A stretch of DNA of 6,697 nt from Phytoactinopolyspora endophytica (lineage in GTDB: Bacteria > Actinomycetota > Actinomycetes > Jiangellales > Jiangellaceae). The stretch is taken from NCBI RefSeq assembly GCF_004138495.1, contig NZ_ML142862.1, forward strand, positions 4,806 through 11,502, in the 5' to 3' direction. Below are positions 1 to 5,692 of the stretch, one piece after another; position 1 is the stretch's first letter, and the number at the start of each line of letters is the position of its first letter. A program made the position numbers and the translations under genes. The notes beneath the pieces are model-generated. The model searched no databases. It saw nothing but the letters and a program-made list of their open reading frames with translations, and was not told where the DNA came from.

Positions 1-175
1 TGTCCGATATTGTCCTACAGAGTCATGAAAATCGGATCCATTCCGTCGGCTAGTCCACCAACGCATGACAGGCCGCCCATCCCATCCCCAGGCGTCGCAA
101 AACCACCCGACGCCGCACCCACCGGGACACAACGGCAACAGCCCGCTCCTGGCCCCACCCAGCCCGTGGGAGACA
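1..175. other. Left flank with no supportable gene
   Basis: This stretch lies ahead of the iron box. The first 60 or so bases are noticeably richer in A/T than the rest of the window, which fits intergenic DNA. Three open frames cross it and none is convincing. A + frame is open from base 1 to a TAA at 181-183, with an ATG at 25, and would encode a proline-rich 52-residue peptide. Another + frame is open from base 3 to a TAG at 51-53 and could be the tail of an upstream gene. A - strand frame starts at an ATG at 66 and runs off the left edge after 22 codons. I see no clear ribosome binding site or family resemblance for any of them. Confidence 0.4.
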
Positions 176-194
176 GTAGGTAAGGCTATCCTTG
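176..194. promoter_or_regulatory. Putative DtxR/IdeR-type iron box
   Basis: The 19 bases GTAGGTAAGGCTATCCTTG match the DtxR/IdeR/DmdR operator consensus TWAGGTWAGSCTWACCTWA at 16 of 19 positions. The mismatches are the first base, the last base and position 14 (T for A). The site lies 83 bases upstream of the chosen start codon of a siderophore-binding lipoprotein gene, which is where an iron-dependent repressor is expected to act. The inference is that Fe(II)-loaded repressor binds here and shuts off the two transport genes when iron is plentiful. It may also serve a divergent gene beyond the left edge. Confidence 0.6.
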
Positions 195-221
195 CATCAT
201 CGACGGCGTCCTGCCTATCCT
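192..221 (+). promoter_or_regulatory. Candidate promoter of the iron-uptake pair
   Basis: TTGCAT at 192-197 resembles a -35 element. TATCCT at 216-221 fits the actinobacterial -10 pattern TANNNT, with an 18-base spacer. The -35 hexamer overlaps the right end of the iron box, so a bound repressor would be well placed to block RNA polymerase. A second TATCCT at 187-192 inside the iron box is an alternative -10, but I find no good -35 for it. Start sites cannot be fixed from sequence alone. Confidence 0.35.
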
Positions 222-267
222 GCGCACGGCTCCAGTGCCGAAGCCTGACCTTCGTTCTCGCACAGAC

Positions 268-273
268 AGGAAG
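268..273 (+). promoter_or_regulatory. Ribosome binding site that decides the lipoprotein start
   Basis: AGGAAG sits four bases before the ATG at 278. It supports that codon over the upstream in-frame ATG at 65, which has no comparable site and would place the iron box and promoter inside the coding region. Confidence 0.55.
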
Positions 274-277
274 TTCC

Positions 278-1240
278 ATGTCGTTTCGTGCTCGCCGCCC
301 GCACAGGGCACACCTCACCCGGATCGCCATCGCGGCGTCAGCCACGGTACTGGTCGCCTGTTCCAGCGGAGGATCGGACAGCTCAGGATCGTCCGAGACC
401 ACATCGTCCGAAACCACACAGGCGAGTACACGTGAAGTCGATCATTCTCGAGGCGTCAGCGACGTAGCCGAGAAGCCTGAGCGGGTCGTCGTTCTGGAAC
501 CGGTGCAACTCGACACGGCCGTGGCGCTGGACGTGGTGCCGGTCGGCACAACGGTATTGAGCGAGGAGACCGGTGTTCCCGAGTATCTGGGCGAAGATGC
601 CGCCGACATCGAGACGGTCGGCACCGTTCCGGAACCGAACATCGAGCAGATCGCATCGCTGCAGCCGGATCTCATCATCGGCACTGAGACGAGGCACTCC
701 ACCCTGTATGACCAGCTGTCCGACATCGCGCCGACCGTGTTCATGGCATCTCAGGCCGACCCGTGGCCGGACAACGTACGCCTCGTCGGTGAGGCGCTGA
801 ACAGGTCCGACGAGGCCGAAACCGTGCTCGACGAGTACCAGCGGCGGTGTGACGAGATAGCGGAGGGGTTCGATATCGCGGGCAGCACCGCCCAGCTGAT
901 CCGCCCACGCGATGGCATCCTGACGCTCTATGGTCCGACCTCCTTCGCGGGCAGCACGCTGGAATGCACGGGGTTCACGACGCCGGAGCATGACTGGGAG
1001 GACATCTCCGTGGACGTGTCTCCGGAACGAGTACTGGATGCGACTGCCGATCTGGTCCTCGTCACCGCCGTCGACCCGGACGATCCGAACGCGATCCCAG
1101 AGGCGGTGGCAAGCAACGAGGAGTCCTTTCCGAACCTGCACGTGGTCGACCAGTCGTTCTGGATCACCGGCGTCGGGCCACTCGGCGGACAGACCGTTCT
1201 CGACGACCTCGAGCGCATCCTGACCGAAGCACGAGCATGA
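278..1240 (+). CDS. Iron-siderophore ABC transporter substrate-binding lipoprotein
   Basis: This is a 320-residue cell-surface lipoprotein of the FepB/FhuD/FecB class (periplasmic-binding fold, type III), expected to capture a ferric siderophore and deliver it to a FecCD permease. The signal peptide has a basic N-terminus (residues 1-15), a short hydrophobic stretch and a lipobox ending at Cys28 (LVAC). A Ser/Thr-rich linker follows at about 29-50, typical of actinobacterial lipoproteins. The mature part carries family hallmarks: ERVVVLEP at 68-75, the segment ending VPVGTT at 87-92, and NIEQIASLQPDLIIG at 121-135. Two further cysteines (191 and 230) could form a disulfide. The start at 278 is preferred because the signal peptide begins there, a ribosome binding site precedes it, and the iron box lies upstream. 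A longer in-frame start at 65 would add 71 implausible residues. The stop overlaps the next gene's ATG. The exact siderophore cannot be predicted. Confidence 0.9.
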   Translation: MSFRARRPHRAHLTRIAIAASATVLVACSSGGSDSSGSSETTSSETTQASTREVDHSRGVSDVAEKPERVVVLEPVQLDTAVALDVVPVGTTVLSEETGVPEYLGEDAADIETVGTVPEPNIEQIASLQPDLIIGTETRHSTLYDQLSDIAPTVFMASQADPWPDNVRLVGEALNRSDEAETVLDEYQRRCDEIAEGFDIAGSTAQLIRPRDGILTLYGPTSFAGSTLECTGFTTPEHDWEDISVDVSPERVLDATADLVLVTAVDPDDPNAIPEAVASNEESFPNLHVVDQSFWITGVGPLGGQTVLDDLERILTEARA

Positions 1241-2289
1241 CCCCCACGTCGCCCGTCGTGGACGCGCCGGGCGCGGTCCGGGCGTACCCACGGGGGCGGC
1301 GCGCCCGGCTTGGAACGTTCGTAGCCCTGATCGCGGTGCTCCTGGCAGCGATCGCGCTGTCGATCACCGTCGGCGCGAATCCGATCGGCCCTGGCACGGT
1401 GCTCGACACGATCACCGGTGGCGGCGACGACGAGTCTCGGTTCATCGTGTGGGAGCAGCGCGTTCCTCGAACGGCGGTGGGAGCCGTCGTCGGTATTGCG
1501 CTCGGCATCGCGGGTGCGCTCATCCAAGCATTCACCCGCAACCCGCTCGCTGACCCCGGGATCCTCGGGGTCAACTCCGGCGCGGCTTTCGCAGTCGCCG
1601 TCGGCATCGTGTTCTTCGGCGTCACAGACATCTCTGGCTATGTCTGGTTCGCCTGCGCGGGAGCATTGATCGTGACATTCGGCGTGTACGCGATCGGCGC
1701 GACCGGACGGGGCGCCGCTTCGCCGATCCGTCTCACCCTCGCCGGGATCGCGGTCGGCGCCGTCCTCTCGGGTGCCACAACCGGTCTCACCCTGACACAC
1801 CCGGACGCGTTCGACCGGATGCGCGGCTGGAATGCCGGCAGCTTGCTGGAGCGTGGCTACGACGTGTTGACCCCTGTGGTGCCGCTGCTGGTCATCGGCC
1901 TGGTGCTGGCGTTCGGCGTCTCGTCGGCGATGAACTCGATGGCCCTGGGCGAGGACACGGCCCGCGCCCAGGGTGTGAACGTGGCCCGAACACGGGTGCT
2001 GGTCCTGGTCGCTGTCACCCTGCTCGCCGGTACGGCCACTGCCGTCGCCGGGCCGATCGGGTTCGTCGGCTTGATGGTCCCGCATGTGGTCCGATGGACC
2101 TTCGGGCCCGACCAACGACGCATCGTGGCCGGCTCGTTTCTCCTGTCCCCCATTCTGGTCTTGCTCTCCGACGTCGTCGGCCGGATCGTGGTGCTTCCCA
2201 GTGAGATGCCCGTCGGCATCGTCACCGCATTCGTGGGGGCGCCTGTACTGATCGTCCTGGTACGCCGCCGGAACGCCAGCGCGCTGTGA
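1237..2289 (+). CDS. FecCD-family iron-siderophore ABC transporter permease
   Basis: This 350-residue polytopic membrane protein matches the usual length of BtuC/FecCD/FhuB-type permeases, which form the transmembrane channel for ferric siderophores. Family motifs include RVPRTAVGAVVGIALGIAGA at 75-94, the following TRNPLADPGILGVNSGA (100-116), ALGEDTARAQG near 236-246, and GPIGFVGLMVPHVVR at 272-286, which is the region contacting the ATPase. The C-terminus (PVGIVTAFVGAPVLIVLVRR, 325-344) is also typical. About eight to ten hydrophobic segments are visible, the first at about 27-46. The ATG overlaps the stop of the binding-protein gene (ATGA), so the two are almost certainly co-transcribed and translationally coupled. 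Oddly, neither the usual second permease nor an ATPase follows. The protein may work as a homodimer or pair with subunits encoded elsewhere. FecC versus FecD identity cannot be settled here. Confidence 0.92.
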   Translation: MTPTSPVVDAPGAVRAYPRGRRARLGTFVALIAVLLAAIALSITVGANPIGPGTVLDTITGGGDDESRFIVWEQRVPRTAVGAVVGIALGIAGALIQAFTRNPLADPGILGVNSGAAFAVAVGIVFFGVTDISGYVWFACAGALIVTFGVYAIGATGRGAASPIRLTLAGIAVGAVLSGATTGLTLTHPDAFDRMRGWNAGSLLERGYDVLTPVVPLLVIGLVLAFGVSSAMNSMALGEDTARAQGVNVARTRVLVLVAVTLLAGTATAVAGPIGFVGLMVPHVVRWTFGPDQRRIVAGSFLLSPILVLLSDVVGRIVVLPSEMPVGIVTAFVGAPVLIVLVRRRNASAL

Positions 2290-2359
2290 GAGTACGTCGC
2301 AACGGAACGCAACGAGACGGACGATGCCAGAGGTCAGAGGTCAGCCAGGGCCGGCCTCG

Positions 2360-3313
2360 TCAGCGTTGCGAGACTCCCCCGCGGACGGCCGTGACAGAGA
2401 CGTTGTAGTACAGCTCGGCCGGGACGACGCGGGCCAGAGCCCGGTCGAGCGCGGAGAGCCGCTGCCAGCTCCGATAGGCGAACATCGCCCACCGCCACCC
2501 GAGCCGGTCCGGGTTGACCGCGTACTCGAGCGTGCGGACCGGCCAGCCGAACCAGGCCGCCGTCAGCTCCTCGGTCACGGTCCGCACCTGCTCGCCGCCC
2601 GCCCGCCGGACCGTCGCGGTGAGCTCACCCGGATCGAACGTGTGCAGGTCGACCACGGCCTCCAGCGCCGCCGCCCGGGAGGACTCGTCGAGCTCCTGCT
2701 CTGGCCTCGCCCACCGAGGAGCTAAGGGCGGCAACCGTGTGACGCGGGTGGCCGTCCACCATGTCGCACGCGACAGCGCCCGCGCGATCCGATCGCCGTA
2801 CCTGGTCGGCTCTCCACAGATCACGATCCGCCCACCCGGCCGGAGGACCCTGACCACCTCCCGGAACGCCAGCTCGACGTCGGGGATGTGGTGGATCACG
2901 GCGTGGCCGACCACGACGTCGAATGTCGCGTCGTCGTACGGCAGTCGTTCCGCGTCAGCCACCCGCCCTTCGATCTCGAACCCGAGCGACCTGGCGTTGC
3001 GCTGCGCCGCCCGCACCATGCCCGGGGAGAGGTCGGTGATGTGCACCTCGTCGAGCACGCCCGCCTGCCGCAGGTTGAGTGAGAAGAATCCCGTCCCGGC
3101 CCCGATCTCCAGGGCTTTGCGGTACGGCCAGCCATCGGTGCCGGCGACGGCCGCGAAACGATCCCGCGCGTACGAGACGCACCGCTCGTCGAACGAGATC
3201 GACCACTTGTCGTCGTAGGTATCGGACTCCCAGTCGTGATACAAGACCTGCGCCAGCTTGGTGTCATGCCATGCCCGTTCCAGGTCCGCCGCGGATACCG
3301 TCGACTCGCTCAT
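2360..3313 (-). CDS. Class I SAM-dependent methyltransferase, substrate unknown
   Basis: This 317-residue soluble protein has a Rossmann-type methyltransferase domain at about residues 60-170. Motif I (ALEIGAGTGFF, 67-77) is the SAM-binding glycine loop. An acidic residue (Asp94, in HITDLSPGMV) ends strand 2, where SAM ribose contacts are expected. VADAERLPYDDATFDVVVGH (118-137) covers the adenine-binding and motif IV region. LRPGGRIVICGEPTR (157-171) is the usual post-IV strand. The arrangement is that of the UbiE/Methyltransf_11 group. Residues 1-60 and a long C-terminal part (about 172-317, rich in Arg and Trp) are extra to the core and probably define substrate choice. I do not recognise them. 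The start is the only ATG that fits. It lacks a clear Shine-Dalgarno sequence, but TAAGCT lies six bases ahead. The gene diverges from glgX, which may reflect shared regulation but does not prove a role in glycogen metabolism. Confidence 0.88.
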   Translation of the reverse strand: MSESTVSAADLERAWHDTKLAQVLYHDWESDTYDDKWSISFDERCVSYARDRFAAVAGTDGWPYRKALEIGAGTGFFSLNLRQAGVLDEVHITDLSPGMVRAAQRNARSLGFEIEGRVADAERLPYDDATFDVVVGHAVIHHIPDVELAFREVVRVLRPGGRIVICGEPTRYGDRIARALSRATWWTATRVTRLPPLAPRWARPEQELDESSRAAALEAVVDLHTFDPGELTATVRRAGGEQVRTVTEELTAAWFGWPVRTLEYAVNPDRLGWRWAMFAYRSWQRLSALDRALARVVPAELYYNVSVTAVRGGVSQR

Positions 3314-3319
3314 CGGGGC

Positions 3320-3325
3320 AGCTTA
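3320..3325 (-). promoter_or_regulatory. Candidate -10 element for the methyltransferase gene
   Basis: Read on the - strand this is TAAGCT, a full match to TANNNT, with six bases between it and the ATG that begins at 3313. This spacing would put transcription initiation at or next to the start codon, as in leaderless actinobacterial mRNAs. A TTGCCA at 3346-3351 (- strand) could be a -35, but the 20-base spacer is long. Confidence 0.35.
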
Positions 3326-3355
3326 TTGGGCTGCTGGGCGTATTGCTGGCAAAAT
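3326..3355 (+). promoter_or_regulatory. Candidate promoter of glgX, possibly leaderless
   Basis: TTGGGC (3326-3331) and CAAAAT (3350-3355) are separated by 18 bases and resemble -35 and -10 elements, the latter imperfect. The GTG at 3362 follows the -10 by six bases, and no purine-rich ribosome binding site is visible ahead of any of the candidate starts. This suggests that transcription and translation begin at about the same place. Confidence 0.3.
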
Positions 3356-3361
3356 GCTCCA

Positions 3362-5527
3362 GTGAGCGACGTGACGATGCCCCGACCGAGCCAGTCCATC
3401 CCGTGGCCCGGACGCTGGAGCCCGCTGGGTGCCACGCACCACGACGGCGCCACCAACTTCGCACTGTGGGCGCCCGACGCCGAGCAGGTCGAGCTGTGCT
3501 TCTTCGACGATGAGGACAACGAGACCCGGATACCGTTGCTGAACCGGACCTTCGACGTCTGGCACGGCCGGTTTCCCGGCGTCCGCCCCGGCCAGCGATA
3601 CGGATACCGTGTCCACGGACCATGGGCACCGGACAAGGGTCTACGGTTCAACCCGACGAAGCTGCTCATGGATCCCTACGCGAGGGCCATCGACGGCGAC
3701 TACATCCACGTCGACCCCGAGAGTGGTCCTGACGACCCGGACGAGCGGGATTCCGCGCCGTTCGTGCCACGTTCCGTGGTGGTCGGCGACGACGATTTCG
3801 ACTGGGGAGACGACTCGCCGGCGCGGATCCCATGGGACAACACGGTCATCTACGAACTACACGCGCGCGGCTACACCATGCGCCACCCCGACGTGCCGGA
3901 AGATCTCCGCGGCACGTACGCCGGGCTCGCGCACCCAGCCGTGCTGGAACACCTGACCGGGCTGGGCGTGACGGCCGTCGAGCTGCTGCCCGTCCACGAG
4001 TTCATCAGCGAGCCGCACCTGCTGGACCAGGGCAGTGCCAACTACTGGGGCTACAACACGCTCGGCTTCTTCGCCCCGCACGCCGACTACAGCGTCGGAG
4101 GCGCTGGCGGCGAGCAGGTCATCGAGTTCAAGGCCATGGTCAAGGCGATGCACGAGGCCGGCCTCGAAGTCATCCTCGATGTCGTCTACAACCACACGGC
4201 TGAACAGGGCGCGGGTGGTCCGACCCTCTGCTTCCGCGGTATCGACAACTGGGCCTACTACCGGTTGGACTCCCACGACCCGTCGAATTACCTCGACTAC
4301 ACCGGCACGGGCAACACCTTCAACGCCAGCCATCCGCACGCGCTCCGGCTGGTGATGGACTCGTTGCGGTACTGGGTCACCGAGATGCACGTGGACGGCT
4401 TCCGGTTCGACCTCGCGTCCGCGCTGGCCCGCTCGATGCACGATGTCGACATGCTCAGCTCGTTCATGACCGTGATCGAACAGGACCCGGTGCTGCGCGA
4501 GGTCAAGCTCATCGCCGAACCGTGGGACGTCGGTCCCGGCGGGTACCAGGTGGGCGAGTTTCCGCACCTGTGGACCGAGTGGAACGACAAGTTCCGCGGT
4601 ACGGTCCGGGACCACTGGCGCGGCATGGCAGGTGGGGTGCACGACCTGGCGTTCCGGCTCTCCGGCTCGTCAGATCTCTACGCCGACGACGGCCGTCGCC
4701 CCTTCGCCTCGATCAACTTCATCACGGCCCACGACGGCTTCACCCTGCGCGACCTCGTCTCTTACAACGAGAAGCACAACGACGCCAACGGTGAGGAGAA
4801 CCGGGACGGCACCGATGACAACCGTTCCTGGAACCACGGTGTGGAGGGCGTCGAGGGAGACTCGGACGCCGGGCCGGTCCCGCCGTCGGTGACCCGGTTG
4901 CGCCACCGCCAGTTGCGTAACCTCATGACCACGCTGCTGCTGTCCACAGGTGTCCCGATGATGACCGCGGGCGACGAGATGGGCCGCACCCAGTTCGGCA
5001 ATAACAACGCCTACTGCCAGGACAACGAGACGACCTGGGTGGACTGGTCGCTGCGCGACGAGTTCACGGACCTGCACGGCCTGGTACAACGTCTGCTCGC
5101 GTTACGCGCCCGGCACCCTGTATTCCGCCAGCGGCGGTTCTTCGAGGGGCGCCCGATCCGTCCGGGCGGCCGCAAGGACATCGGCTGGTTCGCCCCCAGT
5201 GGCGAGGAGATGGACGAAGCCGACTGGCACGACGAGTCCCGCCGCACGCTCGGCATGTTCCTCAGCGGCGACGGCATCCGCTCCCGAGGCGAGCATGGCG
5301 AACGGATCACCGACGACTCGTTCCTGTTGTGGCTGCATTCCGGGGCGGACGACATCGACGTCGTTCTCCCCGGGTCGCCCTGGGCCACACGCTACGACGT
5401 GGTCATCGACACGACCGACGACGGATCCGGCCACGACGCTTCCACGATCCGCGCCAACACGACGTACCCGGCCGGAGCCACCGTGGCTCTACCCAGCCGC
5501 AGCTGCCTGCTGCTGCGCGCTACCTGA
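3362..5527 (+). CDS. glgX: Glycogen debranching enzyme GlgX (GH13 isoamylase type)
   Basis: This cytoplasmic alpha-1,6-glucosidase hydrolyses the short branches left on glycogen after phosphorylase action. From the GTG at 3362 it has 721 residues, in the range of actinobacterial GlgX/TreX. An N-terminal CBM48-type domain (about 20-115, with GATNFALWAPDAEQVELCF at 29-47) precedes the GH13 barrel, which starts near NTVIYELHARGYT (160-172). Conserved regions are intact: DVVYNH at 273-278, DGFRFD at 345-350 with Asp350 as nucleophile, LIAEPWD around acid/base Glu386, and AHDGF with His457 and Asp458 as the transition-state pair. GDEMGRTQFGNNNAYCQDNE (537-556) is typical of GlgX, and a beta-rich C-terminal domain ends the protein. 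In-frame alternatives are GTG at 3371 and ATG at 3377. The frame stays open upstream to 3236, but that stretch overlaps the divergent gene and lacks family sequence. The gene converges on glgP, its functional partner. Confidence 0.93.
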   Translation: MSDVTMPRPSQSIPWPGRWSPLGATHHDGATNFALWAPDAEQVELCFFDDEDNETRIPLLNRTFDVWHGRFPGVRPGQRYGYRVHGPWAPDKGLRFNPTKLLMDPYARAIDGDYIHVDPESGPDDPDERDSAPFVPRSVVVGDDDFDWGDDSPARIPWDNTVIYELHARGYTMRHPDVPEDLRGTYAGLAHPAVLEHLTGLGVTAVELLPVHEFISEPHLLDQGSANYWGYNTLGFFAPHADYSVGGAGGEQVIEFKAMVKAMHEAGLEVILDVVYNHTAEQGAGGPTLCFRGIDNWAYYRLDSHDPSNYLDYTGTGNTFNASHPHALRLVMDSLRYWVTEMHVDGFRFDLASALARSMHDVDMLSSFMTVIEQDPVLREVKLIAEPWDVGPGGYQVGEFPHLWTEWNDKFRGTVRDHWRGMAGGVHDLAFRLSGSSDLYADDGRRPFASINFITAHDGFTLRDLVSYNEKHNDANGEENRDGTDDNRSWNHGVEGVEGDSDAGPVPPSVTRLRHRQLRNLMTTLLLSTGVPMMTAGDEMGRTQFGNNNAYCQDNETTWVDWSLRDEFTDLHGLVQRLLALRARHPVFRQRRFFEGRPIRPGGRKDIGWFAPSGEEMDEADWHDESRRTLGMFLSGDGIRSRGEHGERITDDSFLLWLHSGADDIDVVLPGSPWATRYDVVIDTTDDGSGHDASTIRANTTYPAGATVALPSRSCLLLRAT

Positions 5528-5577
5528 ACTCGGTGCACACACGGTCTGGGGCACAGCGCACAGTCTCGATGCCACAA

Positions 5578-5659
5578 TCCGTCACGGATGCTGCATCCCG
5601 TGTCGCAACAGGGCCCTGAATCGGCTCAACGCGACACAGATTGCAGCATCCGTCACGGA
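5578..5659. terminator. Nested inverted repeats between convergent glgX and glgP
   Basis: The 18-base arms 5578-5595 (TCCGTCACGGATGCTGCA) and 5642-5659 (TGCAGCATCCGTCACGGA) are inverted copies with one C-C mismatch. Inside them, GTGTCGC (5600-5606) pairs with GCGACAC (5631-5637). In RNA, GGGCC (5611-5615) can pair with GGCTC (5623-5627) around a seven-base loop. Local palindromes are embedded in the outer arms: ATCCGTCACGGAT at 5577-5589 and GGATGCTGCATCC at 5586-5598. The fold lies 50 bases past the glgX stop and about 33 past the glgP stop, so it could end transcription from both sides. There is no U-tract, which is common for actinobacterial terminators. It may instead be a dispersed palindromic repeat or a protein-binding site. 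Confidence 0.55.
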
Positions 5660-5692
5660 ATGCAGCGTCGGCGGCGCCGTCGGGTACCGCCC

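Noticed and set aside
25..183. 52-residue proline-rich + strand small ORF
   Set aside because: There is no ribosome binding site and no recognisable family. Its stop codon falls inside the iron box. Its composition is what random G/C-rich DNA gives.
65..277. N-terminal extension of the binding protein from the ATG at 65
   Set aside because: The extra 71 residues are not signal-peptide-like, would bury the lipobox mid-protein, and would overlap the iron box and promoter.
928..2115. 395-codon open frame on the - strand opposite the binding-protein and permease genes
   Set aside because: Its product is low-complexity (rich in Arg, Asp, Gly and His), with no fold motifs. The opposite strand encodes two unmistakable transporter proteins. 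Long antisense frames are routine in high-GC DNA.
2329..2342. Tandem copy of AGAGGTC between the permease and methyltransferase genes
   Set aside because: It has only two 7-base copies in a 70-base gap, too short to separate from chance or simple slippage. I also see no compact hairpin with a T-tract there to call a terminator.
3236..3361. Upstream extension of glgX from 3236
   Set aside because: It overlaps the first 78 bases of the divergent methyltransferase gene. The peptide, rich in Cys, Trp and Arg, is not like GlgX N-termini.
3857..4642. 261-codon - strand open frame inside glgX
   Set aside because: It lies opposite the catalytic core of GlgX, whose motifs are all intact. The predicted protein shows no recognisable domain and is a codon-bias shadow.
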